Source: Pengzhenrongella sicca
Lineage (GTDB): Bacteria > Actinomycetota > Actinomycetes > Actinomycetales > Cellulomonadaceae
Assembly: GCF_017569225.1 (NCBI RefSeq)
Contig: NZ_CP071868.1
Coordinates: forward strand, 1,426,001-1,490,000
Length of the DNA: 64,000 nt
Direction: 5' to 3'
Positions 1 through 9,741 of this stretch are shown piece by piece (positions within the stretch are counted from its first letter, which is position 1; each line of letters opens with the position of its first letter). Below the pieces are notes generated by a model. The model was not told where the DNA came from. It saw nothing but the letters and a program-made list of their open reading frames with translations, and made no database searches. The position numbers and the translations under genes are program-made.

Positions 1-1745
1 CGATCGAGTCGGCAACCGAGGCGGCCGCGACCGTCTACATCGACCACGACGCCATCGACCGCGACGCCATCGACCGCGGGGCCGACGCCGCCGCGTCGAC
101 CGAGCTCATCGCGCCGCCGACGACGGGCGTCCCGCGCGGCGAGCAGCCCATGCTCGAGGGCGACATCGTCTACACGTTGCCGCCCGACGAGGCGCTCGCC
201 AAGGGCCCGCCGCACAAGCTCCGCTCCGCCGCGAACGACCGCATCGTCGCCGCTCTGACCACCGTCCTCGACCAGTTCGAGATCGACGCGCAGGTCACGG
301 GGTTCATGCGCGGGCCGACCGTGACGCGCTACGAGGTCGAGCTCGGCCCGGCGGTCAAGGTCGAGCGGGTCACCGCGCTGAGCAAGAACATCGCCTACGC
401 CGTCGCCAGCGCGGACGTCCGCATCCTGTCGCCCATCCCGGGAAAGTCCGCGATCGGCATCGAGATCCCGAACACCGATCGCGAGACGGTGTCGCTCGGC
501 GACGTGCTGCGCTCGTCGGCCGCGCGCCGCTCGACCCACCCGATGGTGATCGGCGTCGGCAAGGACGTCGAGGGCGGCTACGTCATCGCGAACCTCGCGA
601 AGATGCCCCACCTGCTCGTGGCCGGCGCGACCGGCGCCGGCAAGTCGGGCTTCGTCAACGCGATGATCGTCTCGATCCTGATGCGCGCCACGCCCGACGA
701 GGTCCGCATGGTGCTCGTCGACCCGAAGCGGGTCGAGCTGACGATCTACGAGGGCATCCCGCACCTCATCACGCCCATCATCACGAACCCCAAGAAGGCG
801 GCCGAGGCGCTCGAGTGGGTCGTGCGCGAGATGGAGACGCGGTACGACGACCTCGCGTTGTACGGGTTCAAGCACCTCGACGACTTCAACGCCGCCGTGC
901 GGTCGGGCAAGGTCAAGCCGCTCCCGGGCAGCAAGCGCAAGATCGCCCCGTACCCGTACCTGCTCATCGTCGTTGACGAGCTCGCTGACCTGATGATGGT
1001 CGCGCCGCGCGACGTCGAGGCCTCGATCCAGCGGATCACGCAGCTCGCGCGGGCCGCCGGGATCCACCTCGTGCTGGCCACCCAGCGCCCGAGCGTCGAC
1101 GTCGTCACGGGCCTGATCAAGGCCAACGTGCCCTCCCGGCTCGCGTTCGCGACGTCGTCGCTGACCGACTCCCGGGTGGTGCTCGACCAGCCCGGCGCCG
1201 AGAAGCTCATCGGCCAGGGCGACGCGCTGTTCCTGCCCATGGGGGCGGCCAAGCCGATGCGCACCCAGGGTGCCTGGGTGACCGAAACGGAGATCCACGC
1301 CGTCGTGGCCCACGTCAAGGGCCAGCACAAGCCCGTCTACCGCGAGGACGTCGCCGTCACGGTCACGAAGGCGCACGTCGACGAGGACATCGGCGACGAC
1401 CTCGACCTGCTGCTGCAGGCGGCTGAGCTGTGCGTGACGACCCAGTTCGGCTCGACCTCGATGCTCCAGCGCAAGCTGCGGGTCGGGTTCGCCAAGGCGG
1501 GTCGCCTCATGGACCTGCTCGAGTCGCGCGAGATCGTCGGGCCGTCGGAGGGCTCCAAGGCGCGAGACGTCCTGGTGCGGCCGGACGACCTCGCGGGCAC
1601 GCTGGCGATGCTGCGCGGAGAGCCGGACCCCGGCGCTGACGACGCCTACGACCAGGGCATCAGCGCGGGGCTGCCGCCCGTCGCGACCGACTATCACGAC
1701 GACGCGGACGACGCCGACGGACCCGGGTTGCGGCCCGGTCGGTAA
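1..1745 (+). CDS. ftsK: DNA translocase FtsK/SpoIIIE, 5' end outside window
   Basis: Membrane-anchored, ATP-driven DNA pump that clears chromosome ends through the closing septum. The frame is open from base 3, so only the C-terminal motor is seen (about 580 residues); the membrane part lies upstream. Walker A (GATGAGKS) is encoded at 624-647 and Walker B ([13 protein letters not shown]) near 956-995, followed by the [12 protein letters not shown] segment of FtsK ATPases. The gamma winged-helix domain that reads KOPS sites follows (about 1405-1580, ending in GSKARDVLV), then an acidic tail. pgsA, cinA and clgR follow, the usual actinobacterial order. Identity is certain; only the N-terminus is unknown. 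Confidence 0.97.
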   Translation, partial: IESATEAAATVYIDHDAIDRDAIDRGADAAASTELIAPPTTGVPRGEQPMLEGDIVYTLPPDEALAKGPPHKLRSAANDRIVAALTTVLDQFEIDAQVTGFMRGPTVTRYEVELGPAVKVERVTALSKNIAYAVASADVRILSPIPGKSAIGIEIPNTDRETVSLGDVLRSSAARRSTHPMVIGVGKDVEGGYVIANLAKMPHLLVAGATGAGKSGFVNAMIVSILMRATPDEVRMVLVDPKRVELTIYEGIPHLITPIITNPKKAAEALEWVVREMETRYDDLALYGFKHLDDFNAAVRSGKVKPLPGSKRKIAPYPYLLIVVDELADLMMVAPRDVEASIQRITQLARAAGIHLVLATQRPSVDVVTGLIKANVPSRLAFATSSLTDSRVVLDQPGAEKLIGQGDALFLPMGAAKPMRTQGAWVTETEIHAVVAHVKGQHKPVYREDVAVTVTKAHVDEDIGDDLDLLLQAAELCVTTQFGSTSMLQRKLRVGFAKAGRLMDLLESREIVGPSEGSKARDVLVRPDDLAGTLAMLRGEPDPGADDAYDQGISAGLPPVATDYHDDADDADGPGLRPGR

Positions 1746-1765
1746 GCACGCACAGCGCGGACGCC

Positions 1766-1777
1766 TAGGCTGGACCC
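1766..1777 (+). promoter_or_regulatory. Putative leaderless -10 element for pgsA
   Basis: TAGGCT (1766-1771) matches the actinobacterial TANNNT -10 pattern and stands 6 nt before the GTG of pgsA, with no Shine-Dalgarno sequence between. This spacing puts the transcription start at or next to the start codon. The assignment is from pattern only; the same arrangement recurs at several other genes here. Confidence 0.5.
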
Positions 1778-2359
1778 GTGGCCGCGTCAACTCCCTCCCG
1801 CTGGAACGTCGCGAATATCGTGACGGTCGGGCGCATCGCGTTCGTCCCGTTCTTCGCCCTCGCGCTGCTGGTCGACGGCGGTGACTCGATCGCGTGGCGC
1901 CTCGTCGCCACCGTGCTCTTCGTCATCGCGGCGCTCACCGACAAGCTCGACGGCTACCTCGCGCGGCGGCACGACCTCGTCACGGACCTCGGCGCGCTGC
2001 TCGACCCGATCGCTGACAAGCTGCTCATCGGCACGGCGCTGGTCATCCTGTCGGCGTTCGGCGAGCTGCCGTGGTGGGTGACGATCGTGATCCTGGTGCG
2101 CGAGCTGGGCATCACGGCGCTGCGGTTCGCGCTGCTCCGGTCGTCGACGACGCTGCCCGTCTCGCGCGGGGGCAAGCTGAAGACCGTGCTGCAGTCCGTC
2201 GCGATCGCGATCTACCTGTTGCCGTTGTCCGAGCTCCCGTCCTGGACGCACGCCGTCGCGGCGGTCGTCATGGGCGTCGCGGTCACGCTGACGGTCGTCA
2301 CCGGCGCCGACTACGTGCGCCAGTCGATCCGGCTGCGCGGTACCGCGCCGGTCGGATGA
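1778..2359 (+). CDS. pgsA: CDP-diacylglycerol--glycerol-3-phosphate 3-phosphatidyltransferase
   Basis: Integral membrane enzyme making phosphatidylglycerol phosphate from CDP-diacylglycerol and glycerol 3-phosphate, the first committed step to phosphatidylglycerol and cardiolipin. The full CDP-alcohol phosphotransferase signature is present at residues 58-80 (D58-G-x2-A62-R63-x8-G72-x3-D76-x3-D80), with several hydrophobic helices around it. At 193 residues it has the usual family size. GTG at 1778 was chosen because it precedes the conserved RWNVANIVTVGRI segment and sits 6 nt after a -10-like element. Its stop overlaps the cinA start by 4 bp (ATGA), so the two are probably co-translated. 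Since actinobacteria carry several paralogues, the exact substrate rests on similarity and synteny. Confidence 0.93.
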   Translation: MAASTPSRWNVANIVTVGRIAFVPFFALALLVDGGDSIAWRLVATVLFVIAALTDKLDGYLARRHDLVTDLGALLDPIADKLLIGTALVILSAFGELPWWVTIVILVRELGITALRFALLRSSTTLPVSRGGKLKTVLQSVAIAIYLLPLSELPSWTHAVAAVVMGVAVTLTVVTGADYVRQSIRLRGTAPVG

Positions 2360-2907
2360 CCGGCCCAGGGCAGCCGGGCGAGCCGGCCCTCGCCGGATCG
2401 CCGGCCGGATCGACGGCCGATCTGCCGGCCGCGTTGCCGGCCGACCTGCTCGCCGCGCTGCAGACGCGCGGGTGGAGCGTCGCGGTGGCCGAGTCGCTCA
2501 CGGGCGGCCTAGTGACCGACGCGCTCGTCGCCGTCCCCGGCGCGTCCCGGTCCGTGCGCGGCGGGGTCGTCGCGTACGCGACCGACCTCAAGGCCACCCT
2601 GCTCGGCGTCGACGCCTCCCTGCTCGCGGCCCGGGGTGCCGTCGACCCGGACGTCGCTGCCGCGATGGCACGGGGCGCGCGGTACCGGCTCGGCGCGGAC
2701 GTGGGGCTCGCGACGACCGGGGTCGCCGGCCCGCAGGGGCAGGACGGCGAGCGCCCCGGGACGGTGCATGTCGCGGTCGCGACCGCGCACGGGGTGCGGG
2801 TTGCGTCGGCGCAGCTGCCGGGCGGCCGGGCCGAGGTGCGTGCCGCGGCGCGGGACCTGGTGCTCAGGCTCGCGCTCGACGTCGTCGGCGACCCGGAAAG
2901 TCGCTGA
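2356..2907 (+). CDS. pncC: CinA C-terminal-type nicotinamide-nucleotide amidase
   Basis: Predicted to hydrolyse NMN to nicotinate mononucleotide for pyridine-nucleotide recycling. The 183-residue protein contains only the CinA C-terminal (PncC) domain: AESLTGG with the catalytic serine near residue 47, GGVVAYATDLK (Y74, K79), and TTGVAGPQG. The N-terminal MoeA-like half of full CinA proteins is absent, as in most actinobacterial copies. The first 27 residues are a Pro/Ala-rich extension not needed for the fold. The ATG overlaps the pgsA stop (ATGA), which decides the start. Placement between pgsA and clgR is the standard actinobacterial context. Confidence 0.92.
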   Translation: MTGPGQPGEPALAGSPAGSTADLPAALPADLLAALQTRGWSVAVAESLTGGLVTDALVAVPGASRSVRGGVVAYATDLKATLLGVDASLLAARGAVDPDVAAAMARGARYRLGADVGLATTGVAGPQGQDGERPGTVHVAVATAHGVRVASAQLPGGRAEVRAAARDLVLRLALDVVGDPESR

Positions 2908-3138
2908 CCCGGGAAGTGGCCGGCCGGGAACAGGCGGACCACGCGGTGCGTTGGACCCGATGTGATAACGAACCGGCCGACAAACCGCGCTCTCGAGGGC
3001 ACCGGTGGTGGCCCGGGGTACGGTAGGAATCTCCCCGCCAGGGGACGTGCCAGTGTGAGCGTGACGGATCGGCGGCCTCTTCGGTCGATCCCCGCGACCG
3101 GACCGGTGCTCGAACGGGACACGAAAGGGGGTCGTCCG

Positions 3139-3492
3139 ATGGTTGTTCTACGCCGCGAGATCGGTGATGTGCTGCGGGATGCCCGCCAGCGTCAGGGGCG
3201 AACCCTGCGTGAAGTGTCTTCGGCTGCTCGGGTGTCCCTCGGGTACCTGAGCGAGGTGGAACGCGGCCAGAAGGAGGCGTCGTCGGAGCTGCTCGGCAGC
3301 ATCTGCGGGGCGCTCGAGGTGCCGTTGTCGATCGTGCTCCGCGAGGTCAGCGACCGGGTGGCCGTGGCCGAGGGTCTGCTGATCCCCGACACGATTCCCG
3401 CGGATCTAGCCGCGTCGTTCGGTGCGCGTGGTGCGACTGACGGTGGCCTCGGCCGCCAGCGTCTGCGCGGCGAGCTCGCACGGGTGGGTTGA
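3139..3492 (+). CDS. clgR: ClgR-type XRE-family transcriptional regulator
   Basis: Helix-turn-helix activator of clp protease and other stress genes in actinobacteria. The 117-residue protein matches the ClgR signature closely: [18 protein letters not shown], then [24 protein letters not shown] (HTH at about residues 8-65). ATG 3139 was chosen because the family starts MVVLRR and a purine-rich AAAGGGG lies 8 nt upstream; an upstream in-frame GTG at 2962 would add 59 low-quality residues. It is preceded by 231 bp that probably hold its promoter. I looked there for a CGC-N5-GCG ClgR site and did not find a convincing one. It converges on nei2 with 10 bp between stop codons. Confidence 0.93.
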   Translation: MVVLRREIGDVLRDARQRQGRTLREVSSAARVSLGYLSEVERGQKEASSELLGSICGALEVPLSIVLREVSDRVAVAEGLLIPDTIPADLAASFGARGATDGGLGRQRLRGELARVG

Positions 3493-3502
3493 CGCACAGC
3501 AG

Positions 3503-4297
3503 CTAGCGCGCCTGGCACACCGGGCAGTAGAAGATTGGCCGGTCCGTTCCGGGCGCGCCAGCGCGCCCGACGGCGATCGGCGTGCCACAGCGCCGGCACG
3601 GCAGCCGCAGCCGGCCATGCACGAGCGTCGTGCGCCCACGTGCCGTGTCACCCGTCGCGGTGGGCAGCGTCGCCCGAACAGAACGAGCCATGAGCGTGCG
3701 CGCCGTGAGCAGCAGCGCGCGTGGGTCGTTGACGTCGCCCGCCGGCGTCCAGGGCCACAGCCGGTGCGCGTAGAGCGACTCGGCCGCGTAGATCGTCCCG
3801 ATGCCGGCGGCGACGCGCTGATCCAGCAGCACCTCCGCGACCGGTGACTGGGCGCGCGTCGCGAGCCGGGCCAGCGCCTCGGTGAGCCCCGCCTCGACGA
3901 AGTCGGGGGCGAGCAGGTCGGGCCCGAGGTGGCCGAGCACGGTGTGCTCGTCCCGGGTGCGGGTGACGTCCAGCATCCCGATCCGCTCGCCGATCGCCGT
4001 CCAGGTCTCGGCGCCGAGCACGACGCGCACCCACGGCCCCCGCGCCTGCGCCGCACTCGAGCCGGTCCGCGCGATCGCCCACGACCCCTCCATGCGCAGG
4101 TGCGTGTGCAGGCTCCGGCCATCGTCGAAGCGGGTGAGCAGGTGCTTGCCGTAGGCGCGGGTCCCGAGCACCGTCAGGCCGACGAGGTCGACCTCCGCGG
4201 CGGTCGGCCAGCGCAGCTCGGCGCGTACCAGCACCGTCCCGGTCAACGCCTGATCCAGCCGCGCGGCGGTCCTCCGCAGGATGTCACCCTCTGGCAC
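3503..4297 (-). CDS. nei2: Fpg/Nei-family DNA glycosylase/AP lyase (Nei2)
   Basis: Excises oxidised bases and cuts at abasic sites using an N-terminal proline nucleophile. GTG at 4297 was chosen because it places Pro-Glu-Gly-Asp directly after the initiator, exposing the catalytic P2 and E3; an upstream ATG would bury them behind 12 residues encoded by a tandem repeat. The conserved beta-clamp lysine lies in AYGKHLL. An H2TH region follows, and the C-terminus has a C-x2-C...C-x2-C zinc finger (CRRC, CPVC). Length is 264 residues, normal for the family. It lies 81 bp downstream of lhr on the same strand, the known Lhr-Nei2 pairing of actinobacteria. Confidence 0.92.
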   Translation of the reverse strand: MPEGDILRRTAARLDQALTGTVLVRAELRWPTAAEVDLVGLTVLGTRAYGKHLLTRFDDGRSLHTHLRMEGSWAIARTGSSAAQARGPWVRVVLGAETWTAIGERIGMLDVTRTRDEHTVLGHLGPDLLAPDFVEAGLTEALARLATRAQSPVAEVLLDQRVAAGIGTIYAAESLYAHRLWPWTPAGDVNDPRALLLTARTLMARSVRATLPTATGDTARGRTTLVHGRLRLPCRRCGTPIAVGRAGAPGTDRPIFYCPVCQAR

Positions 4298-4372
4298 GGC
4301 GCACCCCGCTACGGCGCACCCCGCTATGGCCAACCCCGCTATGGCCCACCCCGCCGCGGCGCACCCCGGCCG
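4298..4372. repeat. 15-bp tandem repeat between lhr and nei2
   Basis: About five degenerate copies of GGCGCACCCCGCTAC start at 4298, 4313, 4328, 4343 and 4358. The array fills the lhr-nei2 gap and abuts the nei2 start codon. Because the unit is a multiple of three, it leaves an open frame upstream of nei2, which explains the spurious longer start there. Confidence 0.8.
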
Positions 4373-4378
4373 CGCGGC

Positions 4379-7300
4379 TCACGCCTGCCCCCGCAGTCGC
4401 AGGCCCCGCGGCGTGGGCGCGAAACCCGCCTCCTCGAGGGCCCGCCCGAGCGCCGTGCGCGGACCGCCCGTGAGCAGCTCCGCGCCGTCGCCGCGCTGCA
4501 GCACCAGCCGGCCGAGCCGGCCGGCGCGCACGGTCTGCGCGAGGGCGTCCGCGGCCGCGGCGAGCGACGCGTCGTCGGCGGTGAACGACAGCAGCGTGCG
4601 GCCACCACGCTCGACGTACAGGACGAGCGCGCCAGCCACGAGCACCACGACCGCGCCGGCCTTGCGCCCCGGGCGATGCCGGGCGAGCTCGGTCTCGTCC
4701 GGCCCGGCAGCGGCGCCGGCCCGGCCCGGGGCGCCGGTGGCCGACGGCGCGGGCCACGCGAGCGCCCCGCCGTACGGGTTCGCGGGGTCGGTCGCCGCGA
4801 GCAGGACCGCCTCGGGCGCCGCCGAGGCGCCGCCGGCCGCGGTGCGCGCGCCGCCGCCCGGACGAGCGTCGAGCACATCGCCGTCGGCCAGGGAGTGCGC
4901 GTCCTTGGCGTCGGCCCGGACCTGGTCGACCGCGCCCGGCAACGCGAACTGCGACCCGCCGAGGTGCTCGACGAAGTACCCGCGGCGCACCTGGCCGGCC
5001 TGTTCGAGTGCCGCGAGCACCTTGTACACCGCGCCGAACTGGCCCGAGATGCCCTCGAGGGGCGCGATCGCGCGCGTGACGATGCCGTGCCGGTCGAGCA
5101 GCTGCGCCGCGAGGGCGTGCGCGCGCACGGTCGGGTCCAGCTCGCGCGCGGGCAGGAGCGACCACCGCCCCGCCGCTGCGGCGGAGGTGCCGCCGACGGG
5201 TTCGGCGGCCCCCCGCAGCCCCAGCCGCGAGCCGCGCAGCCCGCGCGCCCGGGGCGCGCGCGCCCGCACCCGATGGGCCGTGCCGCCGCCCGACCCGAGC
5301 CGCGCGCGCAGCGGCGTCAGCCCGTCGTTCGTCACCAGCCCGGCCCACACCAGGTCCCACAGGGCGGTCGTGAGCGCGGCCTGCGTCGGCGCGGCGCCCG
5401 CGGCCTGCGTCGGCGCGACCTCCGCCGCGAGCAGCGCCCCGACGCGCCCGGCGAGGCCGCCGAGGAAGAAGGCGCCCCCGCCGTCGAGCGCCGTGAGGAT
5501 CGCGGCGTGCAGCGGGGTGTCGAGTGCGCCGCCTGCGGTCGGCTCGGGCGGCGCCAGCGTGAGGTCCGCGGTGGCGGCCGGGTGCAGGCTGACCATCCCG
5601 TCGCGGCCCGCGAGGCGGGTGTGCCCGGCCCACAGGACCTCCCCGGCGGCCGTGAGCTCGTCGAGCATCGCGGGCGAGTAGTCCGTGACGCGGGCCGGGA
5701 GCACGTGGGTCTCGAGCGCCGAGGCGGGCAGCGCCACCCCGGCGAGCTGCTCGACGGCGCGCGCGAGCCCCTCGACCCCGCGCAGCCGGCCGATGCCCTG
5801 CCACCGGGGGACGAACACGCCCAGCGCCTGCTGATCGACCGGCTCGACCTCGGCGCGCAGCGCGGCGAGCGAGCGCCGGCGCAGGGTGCGCAGCACCTCG
5901 GCGTCGCAGTACTCGTCGCCGGTCCCGCCCAGCGACTCGGGTCGCAGCCGCCCGGCGACGAGCACGCCCGCGCCGGCCAGGCGGCGCACGGTCTCGGCGG
6001 CGACGGCGATGCCGAGCCCGAACCGGGCGGCGACCTGGGCGGAGGTGAAGGGGCCGTGCGTCCGGGCGTGCCTGCGCACGAGGTCCCCGAGCGGGTCGGG
6101 CAGCACCTCGGTGAAGGCCTCGGGGACGCCGACGGGGAGCGCGACGCCGAGCGCGTCCCGCAGCCGGCCGGCGTCCTCGATCGCCGCCCACTGCTCGGTC
6201 CGGTCGGGCGCCCCCGCCGCGGCGTCGGCTGGAGTGGGGACCAGCCCCGCGATCCGGACGCGCAGGACGCGGCGGGACGCCTCGAGCTCCGCGAGCCAGC
6301 CGCCGACGTCGTCGCGCACCTCCGGGCGGGTGCGCGCCTGCGCGTCGGCCGTGGTGAGCGGGCCGTGGCGCCGGACGACGTCCGCGAGGTCCTCGAGATG
6401 GCGCGCCTGCCGCTCGGGGGCGAGCCCGGCGAGCTCGGCCTCCGTGCGCAGCACGGCAACGGGGTCCAGCAGGTCCGCGAGCTGGGACGCCCCACCCTGG
6501 CCGAGCAGCTCCGCGAGCAGCGTCGGGTCGAGCGTGAGCGCCGCGGCCCGCCGCTCGGCCAGCGGCGCGTCGCCGTCGTACAGGTACTGGGCGGTGTACC
6601 CGAACAGCAGCGACTGCGCGAACGGCGACGGGGAGGCCGTCGTGACCTCGACCAGTCGGACGCGGCGCGCCGCGACGGCGCGCATCAGCTCGGTCAGCGC
6701 GGCGACGTCGAAGTCGTCCTGGAGGCACTCACGAACGGCCTCGAGCAGGATCGGGAACTCCGGGTACTGCGCCGCGACGCTGAGCAGCTGCGCCGACCGC
6801 TGCCGCTGCTGCCACAGCGGCTGGCGGCGGTCGGGCCGCCGGCGCGGCAGCAGCAGGGCGCGCGCCGCCGCCTCGCGGAACCGGGCCCCGAACATCGTCG
6901 AGCCGCCCAGCTCGCCGCGCACGGCGGCCGCGACGTCGTCGGGGTCGATGATCAGGTCGTCGACGTCGACCGCCGGCCCCGCGTCGCCGCTCCACTCGCC
7001 GGCGTCGCCGCCCGCCAGCATGTCGGGCAGCCGCAGCACGATGCCGTCGTCGGCGGCCATCGCCGCGGCGTCGACGCCGTACCGCTCGCGCATCCGCGCG
7101 GCGATCACCAGCGCCCACGGCGCGTGTACCTTGGCGCCGAACGGCGAGTGCACCACGATGCGCCAGTCGCCGATCTCGTCGCGGAACCGCTCGATCACGA
7201 TCGTGCGGTCGTCCGGCAGCTGCCCGGTGGAGGCGCGCTGCTCGTGGAGGTAGGTGAGTAGGTTGTCGGCGGCCCAGTCGTCCAGCCCCGCGCGCGCGAC

Positions 7301-9442
7301 CTCGGCGCGCGCCGCGCCCGGGCTCGCCGCGCCCAGCTCGCGCACCCACGCCCCCATCGCGGCGCCGAGCTCCGCGGGCCGGCCGGGGGAGTCGCCCTTC
7401 CAGAACGGGAGCCGGCCGGGCACGCCGGGCGCTGGGGTGACCAGGACGCGGTCGAGCGTGATGTCCTCGATCCGCCAGCTGCTCGAGCCGAGCGTGAACG
7501 TGTCCCCGACCCGGGACTCGTAGACCATCTCCTCGTCGAGCTCGCCCACCCGCTTGCCGCCGCGCAGCCGCCCGCCCGTGCGCTCGGCGTCGGCGGGCAC
7601 GTCGGGTCCGCCCGGCGAAGCCCCGGCGCCCGAGGCGAGGAAGACGCCGTACAGCCCGCGGTCGGGGATCGTGCCGCCGCTCGTGACGGCCAGCCGCAGG
7701 GCGCCGGGCCGGGCCGTGAGCACGTCCGTCGTGCGGTCCCACACGATCCGTGCCCGCAGCTCGCCGAACTCCTCGCTCGGGTACCGCCCGGCGAGCATGT
7801 CGAGCACGGCCCGGAGCGTCGCGTCGCCGAGCCCCGCGAACGGCGCCGCGCGCCGCACGACAGTCGCGAGCTCGGCCACCGTCCAGTCCTCGACGGCGAC
7901 CATCGCCACGATCTGCTGCGCGAGCACGTCGAGCGGGTTCGTCAGCACGGTGAGCCGCTCGATCTCGCCGCGGCGCATGCGGCCCGCGATCACCGCGGCG
8001 GGCACGAGGTCGCCGCGGAACGTCGGGAACACGACGCCCCGCGAGACGGCACCGACCTGGTGCCCCGCGCGCCCGACGCGCTGCAGCCCGCTCGCGACGG
8101 ACGGCGGCGCGCCGACCTGGACGACGAGGTCGATCGCGCCCATGTCGATGCCGAGCTCGAGCGACGACGTCGCGACGACGGCGGGCAGCCGCCCCGCCTT
8201 GAGCTCGGTCTCGGTCCGGGTGCGCTCGGCCCGGCTCATCGAGCCGTGGTGCGCCCGGGCGAGGATGCGGCTCGCGTCGGACGTGTCGACGCCGGCGGAC
8301 GTGCCGGACTGCGCCGGTGCCGCCGCGGGCCAGGTCGAGCCCGGGTCGGGGACGTCGGCCCCGCTGCGCAGCGCCCAGACCTCGTTCATGCGCGCGGTGA
8401 GCCGTTCGGCGCCGCGGCGCGAGTTCGTGAACACGAGAGTCGAGCGGTGGTCCGCGACGAGGTCCACGACCCGCTCCTCGACGTGCGGCCAGATCGAGGG
8501 CCGCGACCGCGCCCCGGCGGCCTGACCCGTGAGGTCGGGCTCGCCGGGCGCGAGGGGCGCCAGTGTTGCGCCGGCGCTGGCCGGGCCGCCCGCAGCCGCG
8601 CTTCTTACGCCGCCGTCGCTCGCGGCAGCAGGCGTGGGCGCGGCGGCGAGGTCGGTCAGGTCCGGGACGGGCACCACGACGTCGACGACGATCTTCTTGG
8701 TCGCGGGCGGCTGGACCACGTGCACGGGCCGTCCGCCGTCGGCCGGCGTCCGCCCCCCGCCCAGGAAGCTGGCGGCCGCGTCGACCGGCCGGACGGTCGC
8801 GGACAGCCCGATGCGCTGCGCGGGGGCGGGCAGCAGCGCGTCGAGGCGTTCGAGCGACAGCATCAGGTGCGACCCGCGCTTGGTCCCCGCGACGGCGTGG
8901 ATCTCGTCGAGGATGACGGTCTGCACCCCCGCCAGGCCGGCCCGGGCGGCCGACGTGAGCACCAGGTACAGCGACTCGGGCGTGGTGATGAGGATGTCCG
9001 GCGGCCTCGTCGCGAACGCGCGGCGCTCGGCGGGCGGCGTGTCGCCCGTGCGGATGCCCACCGTGACGTCTGCGGTCGAGACCCCGAGCCGTGTCGCGGC
9101 CTGCCGGATGCCGACGAGCGGCGAGCGCAGGTTCCGCTCGACGTCGGAGGCGAGCGCCTTGAGCGGCGACACGTACAGCACGCGGCAGCGGTCGGTTCCG
9201 GCGGCGCCCGATCCCGGCGCGAGCAGGCCGTCCAGCGCCCACAGGAATGCCGCGAGCGTCTTGCCCGAGCCGGTGGGCGCCACGACGAGCGCGTGCGCGC
9301 CGTCGCGCACGGCCGCCCACGCGCCGGCCTGCGCCGCCGTCGGGCCGGCGAAGGCCCCCGCGAACCAGGCGCGGGTCGCGGCGGAGAATCCCGCGAGCGG
9401 GTCCGCCGGGGCGGCGTTCGCTGCGGGCGGTGGTGAGGTCAC
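4379..9442 (-). CDS. lhr: Lhr-type ATP-dependent DNA/RNA helicase, long form
   Basis: Large superfamily 2 helicase that moves 3' to 5' on single-stranded DNA and prefers RNA:DNA hybrids; implicated in DNA repair. The 1687-residue protein has motif I APTGSGKT at residues 55-62, DEIH (ILDEIHAVAGTKRGSHLMLS) near 175, SATVRP (motif III), and motifs IV-VI including TSSLELGIDMGAIDLVVQ and the arginine-finger segment QRVGRAGHQ. The winged-helix, Lhr-core and long Lhr-C-terminal domains follow. It is longer than the roughly 1500 residues usual for mycobacterial Lhr, mainly from Ala/Pro/Gly-rich inserts (about residues 255-310 and in the C-terminal half). GTG at 9442 is used. nei2 lies directly downstream. 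Confidence 0.95.
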   Translation of the reverse strand: MTSPPPAANAAPADPLAGFSAATRAWFAGAFAGPTAAQAGAWAAVRDGAHALVVAPTGSGKTLAAFLWALDGLLAPGSGAAGTDRCRVLYVSPLKALASDVERNLRSPLVGIRQAATRLGVSTADVTVGIRTGDTPPAERRAFATRPPDILITTPESLYLVLTSAARAGLAGVQTVILDEIHAVAGTKRGSHLMLSLERLDALLPAPAQRIGLSATVRPVDAAASFLGGGRTPADGGRPVHVVQPPATKKIVVDVVVPVPDLTDLAAAPTPAAASDGGVRSAAAGGPASAGATLAPLAPGEPDLTGQAAGARSRPSIWPHVEERVVDLVADHRSTLVFTNSRRGAERLTARMNEVWALRSGADVPDPGSTWPAAAPAQSGTSAGVDTSDASRILARAHHGSMSRAERTRTETELKAGRLPAVVATSSLELGIDMGAIDLVVQVGAPPSVASGLQRVGRAGHQVGAVSRGVVFPTFRGDLVPAAVIAGRMRRGEIERLTVLTNPLDVLAQQIVAMVAVEDWTVAELATVVRRAAPFAGLGDATLRAVLDMLAGRYPSEEFGELRARIVWDRTTDVLTARPGALRLAVTSGGTIPDRGLYGVFLASGAGASPGGPDVPADAERTGGRLRGGKRVGELDEEMVYESRVGDTFTLGSSSWRIEDITLDRVLVTPAPGVPGRLPFWKGDSPGRPAELGAAMGAWVRELGAASPGAARAEVARAGLDDWAADNLLTYLHEQRASTGQLPDDRTIVIERFRDEIGDWRIVVHSPFGAKVHAPWALVIAARMRERYGVDAAAMAADDGIVLRLPDMLAGGDAGEWSGDAGPAVDVDDLIIDPDDVAAAVRGELGGSTMFGARFREAAARALLLPRRRPDRRQPLWQQRQRSAQLLSVAAQYPEFPILLEAVRECLQDDFDVAALTELMRAVAARRVRLVEVTTASPSPFAQSLLFGYTAQYLYDGDAPLAERRAAALTLDPTLLAELLGQGGASQLADLLDPVAVLRTEAELAGLAPERQARHLEDLADVVRRHGPLTTADAQARTRPEVRDDVGGWLAELEASRRVLRVRIAGLVPTPADAAAGAPDRTEQWAAIEDAGRLRDALGVALPVGVPEAFTEVLPDPLGDLVRRHARTHGPFTSAQVAARFGLGIAVAAETVRRLAGAGVLVAGRLRPESLGGTGDEYCDAEVLRTLRRRSLAALRAEVEPVDQQALGVFVPRWQGIGRLRGVEGLARAVEQLAGVALPASALETHVLPARVTDYSPAMLDELTAAGEVLWAGHTRLAGRDGMVSLHPAATADLTLAPPEPTAGGALDTPLHAAILTALDGGGAFFLGGLAGRVGALLAAEVAPTQAAGAAPTQAALTTALWDLVWAGLVTNDGLTPLRARLGSGGGTAHRVRARAPRARGLRGSRLGLRGAAEPVGGTSAAAAGRWSLLPARELDPTVRAHALAAQLLDRHGIVTRAIAPLEGISGQFGAVYKVLAALEQAGQVRRGYFVEHLGGSQFALPGAVDQVRADAKDAHSLADGDVLDARPGGGARTAAGGASAAPEAVLLAATDPANPYGGALAWPAPSATGAPGRAGAAAGPDETELARHRPGRKAGAVVVLVAGALVLYVERGGRTLLSFTADDASLAAAADALAQTVRAGRLGRLVLQRGDGAELLTGGPRTALGRALEEAGFAPTPRGLRLRGQA

Positions 9443-9501
9443 CGCACCATTCTGTCCGCAGCCACCGACACGGCGCCCGCCGGCGTGGCAGGCTTCGCTC
9501 C

Positions 9502-9735
9502 ATGCGACACCGTGAGTTCTGGGCCCTCGTCGACGAGGTCTTCGGCCGCGTGTACGGGCGCACGCTCGCCGGCGACCAGGTGATCGGCGCGCTCGAGAAC
9601 CGGACCGCCGCGCAGGCGATCGAGGACGGCGTCGAGCCGCGGACCGTCTGGCACGCGCTGTGCGACGCCCTGGACGTGCCGCAGGAGAGGCGCTGGGGCG
9701 CCGACGCGCAGCGCCCGGCCCCGCCCCGGGGGTAG
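9502..9735 (+). CDS. DUF3046 domain-containing protein
   Basis: Small 77-residue protein of unknown function restricted to actinobacteria. The conserved opening MRHREFWALVDEVFG and the central segment AAQAIEDGVEPRTVWHALCDALDVPQERRWG are clear matches to DUF3046. These genes normally sit beside recA-recX; here it is about 5 kb from recA and divergent from lhr. A weak CAGGCT -10-like element ends 7 nt before the ATG with no Shine-Dalgarno sequence, suggesting a leaderless message. Function cannot be read from the sequence. Confidence 0.9.
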   Translation: MRHREFWALVDEVFGRVYGRTLAGDQVIGALENRTAAQAIEDGVEPRTVWHALCDALDVPQERRWGADAQRPAPPRG

Positions 9736-9741
9736 CCGGCG

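Noticed and set aside
2908-3138. ClgR autoregulatory site upstream of clgR
   Set aside because: No convincing CGC-N5-GCG palindrome could be found by eye; nothing is annotated.
3929-7261. 1110-codon open frame on the plus strand, opposite lhr and nei2
   Set aside because: Extremely Arg/Gly/Pro-rich translation with no domain; it is the antisense shadow of two well-supported genes in very GC-rich DNA.
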